Under the pieces are notes generated by a model. That model worked only from the letters and a program-made list of their open reading frames with translations, was not told the DNA's origin and ran no database searches. This document shows positions 16,443 to 25,241 of a DNA stretch of 64,000 bases, in pieces. The position numbers and the translations under genes were made by a program. This DNA is from Candidatus Propionivibrio dominans (GTDB lineage Bacteria; Pseudomonadota; Gammaproteobacteria; Burkholderiales; Rhodocyclaceae), in NCBI GenBank assembly GCA_016709335.1, contig JADJNC010000009.1, positions 62,001 through 126,000 on the forward strand, read 5' to 3'. Numbering within the stretch: the stretch's first letter is position 1; every line of letters begins with the position of its first letter.

Positions 16443-17636
16443 TTGAGAACATTGAAACTACCCAAACCCGATCCCGACGCACTGGCCTACAGCGCGGCGC
16501 TGAAACGCCGCATCGGCGATGAAATCGTAACCTCCGGCGGCTGGATCGGCTTCGATCGTTTCATGGAGCTGGCGCTTTATGCACCGGGGATGGGCTACTA
16601 CTCGGGCGGGCGCAAGTTTGGCGCGGCCGGGGATTTGGTCACCGCGCCGGAGATTTCATCGGCCTTCAGCCGGACGCTGGCGGCGCAGGCGGCGCAGATC
16701 ATGGCGCTCAGCGCGCCGCATATGATCGAGGTCGGCGCCGGTTCCGGGCGTCTTGCCGCCGACCTGCTGCTCGAACTTGAAGGGCGCGCAGCGCTCCCGG
16801 AACGCTACGGCATCCTCGATCTCTCCGGCGAATTACGCGAACGCCAGCGGGCGACGATTGGCCAGCGCGCACCGCATCTGCTTGAGCGCGTCGTCTGGCT
16901 CGACCGCCTGCCCGAACGTTTCGACGGGCTGGTGCTGGCCAACGAACTACTCGACGCGATGCCGGTGCATCTGGTGCGCTGGGGTAACGAGGGCGACGAG
17001 ATTGAAGAATTGGAAAACCCGGAGATATTTGAACGCGGCGTCGGCTGGGAGAATGATGAATTCGTCTGGTCCGATCGTCCCGCTGCAGGGCGCGTTCTTG
17101 AACGGGCGCAGTCACTGAGTATCGAGTACCCGCGAGCGCCCGGTTATCTGAGCGAGATCAGCCTGGCCTCCACCGACTGGACGGCAGCCTGGGCCAGTAT
17201 CCTCGGCAAGGGCGCCCTGCTGCTCATCGATTATGGTTTCCCGCGGCACGAGTATTACCACTGGCAGCGGGATGCCGGTACGCTGATGTGCCACTACCGC
17301 CACCATGCGCACGGCGAGCCCTTTTTTCTTCCAGGCTTGCAGGACATCACCGCGCACGTCGATTTCACGGCGATTGTCGAGTCGGGCTTCGCGGCCGGTC
17401 TGGATTTGCTCGGCTATACGACGCAAGCCGCTTTCCTGCTCAATTGCGGATTGACCGAGATCCTTGCCCGCACTCCGGCTGAAGATTATCTAAACTACCT
17501 GCCGCAAGCGCAAGCCGCGCAGAAACTGATTTCGCCCGCCGAGATGGGCGAGCTGTTCAAGGTCATCGCGCTGGGCAAAGGCATCGACGAGAAGCTGATC
17601 GGCTTTGCCCAGGGCGATCGCAGCGCGACGCTATAA
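16443..17636 (+). CDS. SAM-dependent methyltransferase, MidA/NDUFAF7 family (COG1565)
   Basis: About 397 residues. Family motifs are GGWIGFDRFMELALYAPGMG, YYSGGRKFGAAGDLVTAPE, the SAM-binding MIEVGAGSGRLAADLL, LVLANELLDAMPVHL and LLIDYGFPRHEYYH. In mitochondria the homologue NDUFAF7 dimethylates an arginine of a complex I subunit; bacterial members are usually annotated only as class I SAM methyltransferases. No ATG precedes the conserved region: candidate starts are TTG at 16413, GTG at 16434 and TTG at 16443. I take 16443, just after GGTGGA, so the N-terminus is uncertain. It lies alone between an R3 repeat and a small hypothetical gene on the other strand. Confidence 0.85.
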   Translation: MRTLKLPKPDPDALAYSAALKRRIGDEIVTSGGWIGFDRFMELALYAPGMGYYSGGRKFGAAGDLVTAPEISSAFSRTLAAQAAQIMALSAPHMIEVGAGSGRLAADLLLELEGRAALPERYGILDLSGELRERQRATIGQRAPHLLERVVWLDRLPERFDGLVLANELLDAMPVHLVRWGNEGDEIEELENPEIFERGVGWENDEFVWSDRPAAGRVLERAQSLSIEYPRAPGYLSEISLASTDWTAAWASILGKGALLLIDYGFPRHEYYHWQRDAGTLMCHYRHHAHGEPFFLPGLQDITAHVDFTAIVESGFAAGLDLLGYTTQAAFLLNCGLTEILARTPAEDYLNYLPQAQAAQKLISPAEMGELFKVIALGKGIDEKLIGFAQGDRSATL

Positions 17637-17655
17637 GCGCAGCTCGCGGTGCTGC

Positions 17656-17871
17656 TCAACCCTTGCCCGCAAAAAGGTAGGCCTTGAAACCTTGGCCGTC
17701 GGCGCTTGACGGCTTGCCGGCTGCCATGGTGTCGAATTCAGCCAGACGGGCTTCAACCCCGGGCCGCTCGGCCCAAGCTGCGTACAAGGCCTCGTCGCTG
17801 TAAACGTCGTTATTATGGTTGCACGCTTCATCCAGGACTTTTCCTGCGCTCATTTCGGTAACGATCAACAT
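17656..17871 (-). CDS. Small hypothetical protein (71 residues)
   Basis: From the ATG at 17871 the protein starts MLIVTEMSAGKVLDEACN and ends GQGFKAYLFAGKG. It is soluble, acidic in the middle and without membrane segments or cysteine motifs. A GAGG lies about 8 bases before the start. The frame is open further upstream only because it runs through repeat R2, so that extension is not part of the gene. I do not recognise the family. Codon use resembles its neighbours. It converges with the MidA-like gene, with 19 bases between the two stops. Confidence 0.55.
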   Translation of the reverse strand: MLIVTEMSAGKVLDEACNHNNDVYSDEALYAAWAERPGVEARLAEFDTMAAGKPSSADGQGFKAYLFAGKG

Positions 17872-17983
17872 TTTGTCTGCCTCTGCTCTTTTGAATGGAT
17901 GGCAAGTCAAGTAACGGTCGGGAAATGAAAAGGTTGAATACCTGCGATAACTATTTGGTAACAGTTTGTCCGGACCGCAGAAA

Positions 17984-18182
17984 CTCAGAGGCTGTGAATT
18001 AATGGATAAACACCTCCCAGGCCGTGGCCCGAGGCCAGGCTTCGCGCTCATTCCGGCGAAAGCCGGAATCCAGTACCTTCCTCCGATAGCCATTAAAACA
18101 ATCGGATAAACGAGCTGGACCCCGGCTTACGCCGGGGTGACGAGCGTGAAATCAGACAGTACTGATTTTTCACAGACTCTTG
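17984..18182 (+). repeat. MITE-like repeat R2, copy 2
   Basis: About 199 bases in the reference orientation. It starts CTCAGAGGCTGTGAATTAATG and ends TTTTTCACAGACTCTTG, giving imperfect terminal inverted repeats. The middle section is nearly identical to copy 1. It lies between the GST stop (18211) and the small hypothetical gene. Confidence 0.87.
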
Positions 18183-18210
18183 ATTGTCGTCAGCTCGGGT
18201 CTTCAGGAAT

Positions 18211-18828
18211 TCAGCCGGGAACCGCCATGCCGCGCTGCACGGCTGGGCGTGCGCCAATCGCTGCATGCCAGCGCTGCACGTTGGGATAGTCAGCCAGATC
18301 GATCTTCTGCCACTCATGCCGCGCCACCCAGGGGTAGGTGGCCATGTCGGCAATCGAGTACTCGACTGCCAGATACGGAGCCTCGGACAGACGCCGGTCG
18401 AGAACGCCGTAAAGCCTGGCCGTTTCTGTGCTGTAGCGCTTGATTGCGTAGGGTAGCGGTTCAGGAGCAAAACGCAGGAAGTGGTGAGTCTGACCGAACA
18501 TCGGCCCGACGCCGCCCATCTGGAACATCAGCCACTGCAGGGCTTCGTACTTGCCGCGATCGGACGTCGGCAAAAACCGGCCGGTCTTGCCCGCAAGGTA
18601 GAGAAGAATCGCGCCCGACTCGAACAGCGTGATCGGTTTGCCGTCCGGCCCGTCGGGATCGACGATGGCCGGGATTTTTGAATTCGGGTTGATGGCCACA
18701 AATTTCGGGGCCAACTGCTCGCCCTGTGTGATGTCGATGGTTTTAACGCGGTAAGGTAGCGCGCACTCCTCAAGCATGATCGAAACCTTGCGGCCGTTGG
18801 GAGTACCCCAGGTGTATAGCGTGATCAT
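18211..18828 (-). CDS. Glutathione S-transferase family protein (YfcG/YghU-like)
   Basis: A 205-residue cytosolic GST. The N-terminal thioredoxin-like domain begins [20 protein letters not shown]; the Thr/Asn before GRKV and the [12 protein letters not shown] segment (cis-Pro) are typical of the YfcG/YghU (Nu) class. [20 protein letters not shown] holds the glutathione-binding Glu-Ser. The helical C-terminal domain contains [15 protein letters not shown] and [12 protein letters not shown], also characteristic. Such proteins act as glutathione-dependent disulfide-bond reductases rather than classical conjugating GSTs. cca ends 21 bases upstream on the same strand, so they may be co-transcribed. 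Confidence 0.88.
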   Translation of the reverse strand: MITLYTWGTPNGRKVSIMLEECALPYRVKTIDITQGEQLAPKFVAINPNSKIPAIVDPDGPDGKPITLFESGAILLYLAGKTGRFLPTSDRGKYEALQWLMFQMGGVGPMFGQTHHFLRFAPEPLPYAIKRYSTETARLYGVLDRRLSEAPYLAVEYSIADMATYPWVARHEWQKIDLADYPNVQRWHAAIGARPAVQRGMAVPG

Positions 18829-18849
18829 GACGTCAAGACCTCCACAAAA

Positions 18850-20070
18850 TCAGTCCGTAAGTGCCAGAACCTGTTTGACGGCGGCAACCCGTGCGGCATG
18901 AAGTTGCGCTGCAATCTGCACCGCATCGCTGCAACGGCTGGCAATCGCTGCCGCATCGACGGAACGTACGGCATCCAGCGCGCTCAGGAAAAGTTGCGCA
19001 TCGGGGTTCGGTTTTTCTTCCCAGCCAAGACGTCCATGAAAATCGCAGGCACAGGCTTCGAGGAGTTGTTCGAAGCGCTGCGGGCGACGCAGTGCATCGG
19101 CACTTTCCAGGAGACGGGTAATGGTTGCCGCGCGCAGTTCAGGTCCGCGGCGAATATCGCCGTGATAGCGGGCCACCAGAAGCGCCAGATCGCGGCACTC
19201 GGCCGGCGTCTTGAGGCGAGCGCACACTTCGCTGACCAGCTCGACACTGCGTGCCTCGTGCCCCGGATGTCGCGGCAGATCGGCGGCTGGCGTCAGCCCC
19301 TTGCCGAGATCGTGCATGAGTACGGCAAAGCGCACTGCCAGGGCATAACCCTGCCGTGCCGAATGATCGAGCGCCATCATGACGTGCACGCCGGTATCGA
19401 TTTCCGGATGGTAATCGGCACGCTGCGGCACGCCGAACAGTCGATCCAGCTCGGGCAACAGGCGCGCCAGTGCGCCGCATTCGCGCAGCACTTCAATCAT
19501 GCGCGAGGGTCTGGCTTCCATCAGTCCTCTGGCCAGCTCCTGCCAGACGCGCTCGGCAACCAGATGATCGACCTCTCCGCCGCTGACCATCCGGCGCATC
19601 AGGTCGACGGTTTCCGGCGCGACGGAAAATCCGCTGAAGCGTGCGGCAAAACGGGCCACGCGCAGAATGCGTACTGGATCCTCGACGAACGCCGGCCCGA
19701 CATGGCGCAATACCCGCGCCTGAATATCGGCCACGCCGTGAAACGGGTCGGTCAGCGCGCCATCATCGGCGCGGGCAATGGCATTGATGGTCAGGTCGCG
19801 ACGGGCGAGATCCTCTTCGAGGCCGACCTCGGGCGCCGCATGAAAGGAGAAACCGGTGTACCCGTGCCCGGCCTTGCGTTCGGTACGGGCCAGTGCGTAC
19901 TCTTCGTGCGTTGTCGGGTGCAGGAAAACCGGGAAGTCCCGGCCGACCGGTTTGAAGCCGCGCTCGAGCATTTCTTCAGGCGAAGCACCAACGACCACAT
20001 AGTCACGATCCTGCACCGGCAAGCCAAGCAACTCGTCGCGCACCGCGCCACCAACCGTGAATATTTGCAT
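18850..20070 (-). CDS. cca: CCA-adding tRNA nucleotidyltransferase with HD domain
   Basis: A 406-residue enzyme. The class II nucleotidyltransferase head has GGAVRDELLGLPV, the metal-binding DRDYVVVG, LARRDLTINAIA and EDPVRILRVARFAARF. The C-terminal HD phosphohydrolase domain is visible as VLMHDLGKGLT plus RYHGDI. Length (about 410) matches the HD-containing Cca of beta- and gammaproteobacteria. It adds and repairs the 3'-CCA end of tRNAs, and the HD domain carries phosphatase/phosphodiesterase activity. It is flanked on both sides by GST-family genes on the same strand, in a run from the lytic transglycosylase down to the first GST. Confidence 0.95.
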   Translation of the reverse strand: MQIFTVGGAVRDELLGLPVQDRDYVVVGASPEEMLERGFKPVGRDFPVFLHPTTHEEYALARTERKAGHGYTGFSFHAAPEVGLEEDLARRDLTINAIARADDGALTDPFHGVADIQARVLRHVGPAFVEDPVRILRVARFAARFSGFSVAPETVDLMRRMVSGGEVDHLVAERVWQELARGLMEARPSRMIEVLRECGALARLLPELDRLFGVPQRADYHPEIDTGVHVMMALDHSARQGYALAVRFAVLMHDLGKGLTPAADLPRHPGHEARSVELVSEVCARLKTPAECRDLALLVARYHGDIRRGPELRAATITRLLESADALRRPQRFEQLLEACACDFHGRLGWEEKPNPDAQLFLSALDAVRSVDAAAIASRCSDAVQIAAQLHAARVAAVKQVLALTD

Positions 20071-20090
20071 GGGGTGAGGAAAGTGAACGC

Positions 20091-20714
20091 TTACCTGGCC
20101 ATTTCAGCCAGAGCCGCATCGCGCCATTCCTGCATGGCCGGCAACAGGCGCATTGTTTCAATCCACGCGCGCGAGGCCGGAGGAAGTTCTACCGCGTAGG
20201 TCAGAAAACGCCAGACGACGGGAGAAAACATCGCGTCAGCAATCGAGAAATTTCCGTACAGAAAGGGGCCGTCCTGAGCGTAGCGAAGGCGGCAGCTTTC
20301 CCAGATCGAAACGATGCGGGCAATATCGGCTTCCACTTCGGCAGTGCGGGCGTCATAAGGCCTTGAGGAAACAATTTCCATCGGCATGCTGGAACGTAGC
20401 GCGCCGAAACCGGAGTGCATCTCGCAACTGATAGCGCGCGCCTCGGCGCGCGCCTTGCGGTCGGAGGGCCACAAAGTCGGTGATTGCTCGGCAACATACT
20501 CGCAGATGGCCAGCGAATCCCAGACCACGGTGGTACCGTCGATCAAGCAAGGCACTTTGCCCGAAGGCGAGTACTTCAAGATCTCTTCCCTGGTCCTTGA
20601 TTCACGCAGGCGAAGGCAGATTTCCTCAAAGGGTATTCCGGTCTGCTTCAAGGCCAGCCAGGGTCGCAAGCTCCATGATGAGTAATTGTGGTCACCGATG
20701 ACGATTTTCATCAT
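20091..20714 (-). CDS. Glutathione S-transferase family protein
   Basis: A 207-residue GST-fold protein starting MMKIVIGDHNYSSWSLRPW; a second ATG three bases later is equally possible. The N-terminal thioredoxin domain has NYSSWSLRPWLALK, YSPSGKVPCLID (cis-Pro) and VVWDSLAICEYVAEQ, where the Asp-Ser binds the glutathione gamma-glutamyl group. The C-terminal domain includes FLYGNFSIADAMFSPVVWRF, the GST N-capping box region. The substrate is unknown. It belongs to the class that starts with the Asn-Tyr-Ser-x-Trp-S motif, widespread in proteobacteria. It lies 20 bases from cca, suggesting one transcript. Confidence 0.87.
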   Translation of the reverse strand: MMKIVIGDHNYSSWSLRPWLALKQTGIPFEEICLRLRESRTREEILKYSPSGKVPCLIDGTTVVWDSLAICEYVAEQSPTLWPSDRKARAEARAISCEMHSGFGALRSSMPMEIVSSRPYDARTAEVEADIARIVSIWESCRLRYAQDGPFLYGNFSIADAMFSPVVWRFLTYAVELPPASRAWIETMRLLPAMQEWRDAALAEMAR

Positions 20715-20735
20715 GATAAAAAATTCCCTGAACGT

Positions 20736-21695
20736 TCAACGCCCGGCACGGCAGCGGTACTTATCCAGTCGCAGATTCGGTCTGAGCGCAGAAAGATAGC
20801 CGGGCGCGACGGCTTCGAGCGACTGCGGTTGCCAGCCTGGGTAGTTGTGACTCCCATCGGTCAGGTTATCGAGCTGCATCGAGCGCAGGTTATCCGGCGA
20901 CATCGGCGGATTGGGCAGCAGGCTCAGAAACCCCGCCTGCAGATAGGCGAGGGAATCGGGCAAGCCGATCACCGGACGGCGCCGACCGATAAGCTCGCCG
21001 GTGTACTCGACCAGTTCGCGCAAGGTGTAAACCGTCGGGCCGCACAATTCGTAAGTCTGTCCAAAGGTAGCTCGATCCGTCAGAGACGCGCAAAAGGCGT
21101 CGGCCACATCGCCGATATAAACCGGCTGAAAGCGCGCGTCAGCGCCACCCAGCGGCATCACGGGAAAAACCCGGAGCAAGCTGGCAAAGGTATTCAGGAA
21201 GGCGTCACCGGGGCCAAAAATGACCGAGGGGCGAAACACAGTGACATCCAGTTCGCTCGCTGCACCGAGCACGGCGGCTTCACCCGCGGCCTTTGAACGC
21301 AAATAGGCCGATGGTGCATCTTCAGAAGCCCTGAGCGCGCTCATATGCACCAGGCGGCGCACTCCGGTCTGCATCATGGCCGCCAGGATTTTCTTCGGCA
21401 ACTCGACGTGTGCGGCAGCAAAACGCTTGCCGTAAGGCTTTCTGGAATCGCCGTCGTGCAAAATGCCGACCAGATTGATGACGGCATCGACGCCAGTCAT
21501 CAGCGAAACCAGCACTTGCGGGTCGTGGACATCGGCGTCCACCATATAGACGGTCGGCAGCAGAATGAGCTGCTTGGTATTGTCACGACGGCGCGTCGGG
21601 ATGTTAACGCGAATGCCGCGTTCGGAAAGCCGGTTGGCGATCCAGCCCCCGACGAACCCGCTCCCGCCAATCAATAGTACTTTCTTGAGTTCCAT
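20736..21695 (-). CDS. NAD(P)-binding protein, complex I NDUFA9-like family
   Basis: A 319-residue atypical short-chain dehydrogenase. The Rossmann motif is VLLIGGSGFVGGWIANRL, followed by GVDAVINLVGILHD, VRRLVHMSALRASEDAPSAY (a Ser replaces the catalytic Tyr-x-x-x-Lys context but SAYLRSKAAGE keeps Tyr and Lys), and VFRPSVIFGPGDAFLN. This set is typical of bacterial proteins annotated as complex I NDUFA9 subunit family, which bind NADPH in mitochondria. Bacterial roles are poorly defined (quinone or envelope related). It is a member of the same-strand run with slt and the GSTs; 38 bases separate it from slt. Confidence 0.85.
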   Translation of the reverse strand: MELKKVLLIGGSGFVGGWIANRLSERGIRVNIPTRRRDNTKQLILLPTVYMVDADVHDPQVLVSLMTGVDAVINLVGILHDGDSRKPYGKRFAAAHVELPKKILAAMMQTGVRRLVHMSALRASEDAPSAYLRSKAAGEAAVLGAASELDVTVFRPSVIFGPGDAFLNTFASLLRVFPVMPLGGADARFQPVYIGDVADAFCASLTDRATFGQTYELCGPTVYTLRELVEYTGELIGRRRPVIGLPDSLAYLQAGFLSLLPNPPMSPDNLRSMQLDNLTDGSHNYPGWQPQSLEAVAPGYLSALRPNLRLDKYRCRAGR

Positions 21696-21733
21696 GGCTC
21701 CCTGCCGATCAAATATGTTTTGAAGAGCCGATT

Positions 21734-23677
21734 TTACGGCAATTCTTCGGCCTTTGGATCAACACTCGAGCGAGGCCCGATCACGCCAAGACGGCTCTTG
21801 ATCGATTGCGGTTTGCCGTCAAACAGAGCCGAATAATAGACCGAGTTGCTCATCACCTTCTTCACGTAGTCGCGCGTTTCGTTGAATGGAATCGTTTCGG
21901 CGTAGATCGCGCCCTCCAGCGGACGATCGGCGCGCCATTTGCGGGCGCGACCGGGGCCGGCGTTGTAGGCCGCCGAAGCCAGCACCGGGTGATTGTCGAG
22001 GCTCTCCATCACCAGTCGCATGTACGTCGTACCGAGCAGCAGGTTGGTATCGGTGTCGTTCACCTGACCCTGATGAAAGTCCTTGAGGCCGATTTTTCGG
22101 GCCACCCACTTGGCCGTCGCCGGCATCAACTGCATCAGGCCGGAAGCCCCCGCCGACGACTTGGCATTGGTCACGAAGCGGCTTTCCTGACGCATCAGGC
22201 CATAGACCCAGGCGTCGTCGAGCGCTTGACTCTTCGCCGCCGGACGCACCTGATCGCTGAAAGGCGACAGGTAGCGCAGCGAATAGTCGTGTTCTTCCTT
22301 GGTGCGATCAGCCGCGGCAATGGCCCGGTCATAAATACCGGCGCGATGGGCGATATCCGAAGCCGCCAGCAGCTCACGATCGCTCATGCCGCGCAGCGTC
22401 CAGTTCCATTCCTTGACGCCTTCAGTGCGCAGATTGACGCGATACAGCGCCAGCGCCCGCTGCACGCCCGGATTTGCAGCCACCTGCGACATCTCCTCAC
22501 GCGTCAGTGCCGTCGCCCTGGGTGGGGTCATGATCGCCCGACCCAGCTCTTCATCGGCCAGATTGCCGTAGAAGTTTGGTTGCCCGGCAATTTTTGCGAA
22601 CAGCGTGTTGGCCTCCTCGATGCGCCCGCCGGCACGGTAGGCGCGCCCCAGCCAGTACACCCAGGCCGGTTGTGCGGCGAGTGCGGGCGGCATCCTTTCG
22701 ATGGTTGAGCGCACCGTTCCCCAATCCTTTTCGCGCAGGGCGGCGCGCACCTTCCATTGCGCCACCTCTTCGGAAAGCGCGACATCGCCGGCTTTTCGAT
22801 ACCACTCCAGCGCTTCGGGCATATGCCGCTGCGCCGCCTGCCAGCCGATCTGGCTCCACGCCCAGCCCTTTTCGCCGGCCTGTAACTGGCTCTCGATGCG
22901 CATCAACTGCTCCGCCGCCATGCGCGGATCGTTGCGCGCAATGCGGCTGATCGCCAGCGCCGCCAGTTCGCGGTTCATGCGGCTGCCAGCCAGGCTGGTC
23001 GGCAGTTTGACCAGCCACGGTATCGGAGTATCGATGACCGCCGCAACGACCCGTGCATCGGGCGTCTGGCTGGGCGGCAGGTAGTTCATGCTGTAGCGCG
23101 CGGCGGCCGTCTTGTTCGCTTCCATCTGGCGACGGACACGTGCCCAGACCTGGTCGGCGAGTACGCGCTTTTCCAGAATCAGCGCTTCGAGTATCGGGTA
23201 GCAGGATTCGGGAGGCTCAATCAGCGTCAGCCACAGCGACATCGCCTCATCGAGCACGCTCGCATCGCCGCGTGCCTGGCGACTCTGCAGGGCAAAACAG
23301 GACAGCTCCTGATCGGGCTGACCCAGCAAGGGGAATTCGGCATCAAACTGCGCCCACTGCTGCTTCCTGCCCAACTGCTTGAGCCAGTCGCTGCGCAGCT
23401 TCTCGGCGACATAGCTTTTCTCGTAACGCGACAGGAAGGCCTTGATCGTCGCCGGATCGGAGTTATTCAGATCGAGCAGAAGCTGCCAGTATTCGACATA
23501 AGCTTGCAGTTCATGCCCCTGCAACTCGGAAGCAATGCGCTCTAGTTTGGCGCGGTCGCCAGCGCGAACCGCGTCACGCGCCGCAAGAAATCGATCATCG
23601 CCCGTCACGGCCCCGATTGCGGCATGTACCATCAAGCAGGGAAGCGTGAGGAGAAAAACAGTAAGACGAAACTTCAT
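21734..23677 (-). CDS. slt: Soluble lytic murein transglycosylase
   Basis: From the ATG at 23677 the 647-residue protein has a clear signal peptide (MKFRLTVFLLTLPCLMVHAA). The open frame extends to 23779 but would bury this signal. A long alpha-superhelical U-domain (about 25-470) is followed by the SLT catalytic domain: LMRQESRFVTNAKSSAGASG contains the catalytic Glu-Ser, then LMQLMPATAKWVA, TNLLLGTTYMRLVMESL and ASAAYNAGPGRARKWR. The enzyme cleaves the MurNAc-GlcNAc bond in periplasmic peptidoglycan to form 1,6-anhydro products. It is divergent from the cyclo-ligase gene, 43 bases away. Confidence 0.94.
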   Translation of the reverse strand: MKFRLTVFLLTLPCLMVHAAIGAVTGDDRFLAARDAVRAGDRAKLERIASELQGHELQAYVEYWQLLLDLNNSDPATIKAFLSRYEKSYVAEKLRSDWLKQLGRKQQWAQFDAEFPLLGQPDQELSCFALQSRQARGDASVLDEAMSLWLTLIEPPESCYPILEALILEKRVLADQVWARVRRQMEANKTAAARYSMNYLPPSQTPDARVVAAVIDTPIPWLVKLPTSLAGSRMNRELAALAISRIARNDPRMAAEQLMRIESQLQAGEKGWAWSQIGWQAAQRHMPEALEWYRKAGDVALSEEVAQWKVRAALREKDWGTVRSTIERMPPALAAQPAWVYWLGRAYRAGGRIEEANTLFAKIAGQPNFYGNLADEELGRAIMTPPRATALTREEMSQVAANPGVQRALALYRVNLRTEGVKEWNWTLRGMSDRELLAASDIAHRAGIYDRAIAAADRTKEEHDYSLRYLSPFSDQVRPAAKSQALDDAWVYGLMRQESRFVTNAKSSAGASGLMQLMPATAKWVARKIGLKDFHQGQVNDTDTNLLLGTTYMRLVMESLDNHPVLASAAYNAGPGRARKWRADRPLEGAIYAETIPFNETRDYVKKVMSNSVYYSALFDGKPQSIKSRLGVIGPRSSVDPKAEELP

Positions 23678-23720
23678 GATAAGCTGGATTCCCCGTAAAC
23701 ACTGACTTTCAGCATACCAC

Positions 23721-24341
23721 ATGAGCGCCGCAATGACGCCGGATACAAGGCCTGAAAATCGTGACGAAACGTACGACACGTTTCGGCGCTCATTGCGTCA
23801 GCAGCGCATTGAGCGTCGTCTGGCACTGTCGGCAGACGAGTGCGCTCTTCTTTCAGCGAAAATTTGCGAGCACATACAGGATAACTTTCCGCAACTGGCA
23901 GGACTGCGCGTCGGATTCTGCTGGCCGGTAAAAAACGAGCCCGATCTGCGGCCACTGATCATGTCGTGGATTGAATCCGGCCAGGCCGGGTTTGCGGCGC
24001 TGTTGCCGGTTGTCCGCGAAGTCAACGCCGCACTCGTCTTCCGCAAGTGGACTCCAGGCCAACGGCTGATTGCCGACCGTTACGGCATCCCGACGCCGGC
24101 CGCAGGAGAATTTCTGCTGCCGCAAGCACTGTTGCTGCCGGTCAATGCATTCGATGCCGCCGGCTACCGCATCGGTTATGGCGGCGGCTTCTTTGACCGC
24201 ACGCTGGCCGCGCTCAAACCGGCTCCGCTAAGCATCGGCGTCGGTTTTGAACTGGCTCGCGTCGACTCGATCCGCCCCGAAGCACACGATGTCCGGCTCG
24301 ATGCCATGGTCAGCGAAGCCGGAGTTTTCAGACACATTTGA
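23721..24341 (+). CDS. 5-formyltetrahydrofolate cyclo-ligase
   Basis: A 206-residue protein of the MTHFS/YgfA family. Early residues RRSLRQQRIERRLALSADE match the substrate-binding Arg-rich start; the signature IGYGGGFFDRTLAAL near residue 152 binds ATP phosphates, and PVNAFDAAGYR precedes it. The enzyme converts 5-formyl-THF to 5,10-methenyl-THF using ATP. ATGs at 23721 and 23733 are both possible. The gene starts 43 bases from slt, divergent. In many proteobacteria 6S RNA lies next to this gene, but I could not recognise it here. Repeat R2 begins 2 bases after the stop codon. Confidence 0.9.
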   Translation: MSAAMTPDTRPENRDETYDTFRRSLRQQRIERRLALSADECALLSAKICEHIQDNFPQLAGLRVGFCWPVKNEPDLRPLIMSWIESGQAGFAALLPVVREVNAALVFRKWTPGQRLIADRYGIPTPAAGEFLLPQALLLPVNAFDAAGYRIGYGGGFFDRTLAALKPAPLSIGVGFELARVDSIRPEAHDVRLDAMVSEAGVFRHI

Positions 24342-24342
24342 C

Positions 24343-24546
24343 CTCAGAGGCTGTGAATTAATGGAGAATCACCTCCCAAACCGTCATTCCGGCGCACCCC
24401 AAGGGTATTTCCTACGGGGCACAAGCCGGAATCCAGTACCTTCTCTGATATCCATTAAAACAATCAGATAAACGAGCTGGACCCCGGCTTCCGCCGGGGT
24501 GACGAGCATGGAAATCAGGCAGTAATGATTTTTTCACAACCTCTCA
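24343..24546 (+). repeat. MITE-like repeat R2, copy 3
   Basis: About 204 bases with intact terminal inverted repeats (CTCAGAGGCTGTGAA at the left; the right end reads TTTTTTCACAACCTCTCAG). It contains an extra insert (GCGCACCCCAAGGGTATTTCCTACGG-like) also seen in copy 1 but placed in the other palindrome, so the internal modules have been shuffled between copies. It starts directly after the cyclo-ligase stop. Confidence 0.88.
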
Positions 24547-24624
24547 GCCGGCAGACCCCGGCAACAATACGCTTCAGGCCTTTAATTACCGGGTTTTTAC
24601 CAGCTCCGGGGGATCACCATTCAG

Positions 24625-24782
24625 GGAAACGTTGAATAAGCCGTCACACCGGCGGAAGCCGGTGTCCAGTGCCTTGACTTATCTGGATGCCGGCTTTTGC
24701 CCCGAAGGTGAAAGGTCATATGGTTCAAATACCGCTAGGGTGCGCCGGAATGACGTTTTGATACTTGTTCAGCGGTTCCTTA
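24625..24782 (+). repeat. MITE-like repeat R1, copy 2
   Basis: About 158 bases: the R1 core plus an internal insert of about 50 bases. Left end GGGAAACGTTGAATAAG; the right end reads, on the complementary strand, AAGGAACCGCTGAACAAG. The last bases (TTA at 24780-24782) form the TAA stop codon of the gamma-subunit gene on the minus strand. Confidence 0.82.
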
Positions 24783-25150
24783 GCGCACAGTATGCGAGCC
24801 GTGCTGGGCAATTCGCCCTTCCGCGGTCCACGCGGCACTGCGCTGCGAGGGCTGGATGTTGATAATCCGATGCGGTGCGCCATCCATGACGACGAATACC
24901 GCTGCGGCGATGGCTGCGATGTTGTCCAGTGCTTCGACGTCGGCTCTGTTGTCGGGCACGGCTTTTGGCGTGGCCACCTTTTTCCGTGTGCGGTCTTGGG
25001 TGCGGCCTTGAAGAAAAGCGCCGCGCGATTCAACAGCGGAAAACACGACAGCACGACGCCAATGCCGCTGATGATGATGAAGCTGAGAAAGAAGTCGATA
25101 ACGCTGACAATTATCGCCCCCTGGAGCGTATCCGGAACAAGAGCGGTCAT
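24780..25150 (-). CDS. Sodium-pump decarboxylase gamma subunit (OadG-like), frameshifted
   Basis: Two frames form one small protein. From the ATG at 25150 a single membrane helix is read (VSVIDFFLSFIIISGIGVVL). After the shift the C-terminal part reads VPDNRADVEALDNIAAIAAA, then HRIINIQPSQRSAAWTAEGR, the usual tail of gamma subunits in oxaloacetate or methylmalonyl-CoA decarboxylases. The break sits at T5 (24979-24983; A5 on the coding strand, GGAAAAAGG); with A6 the sequence continues GKKVATPKAVPDN and the protein would be about 123 residues. It follows the beta-subunit gene on the same strand. The stop codon coincides with the end of repeat R1. Confidence 0.75.
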
Positions 25151-25241
25151 GACGGCCTCGCCTCTATGGTAATAACAAAAGAATGAGCACCAGGTGGCAG
25201 CATCGACGCTGCAATGAAACAGGGGATCACGTGTTTCATGC

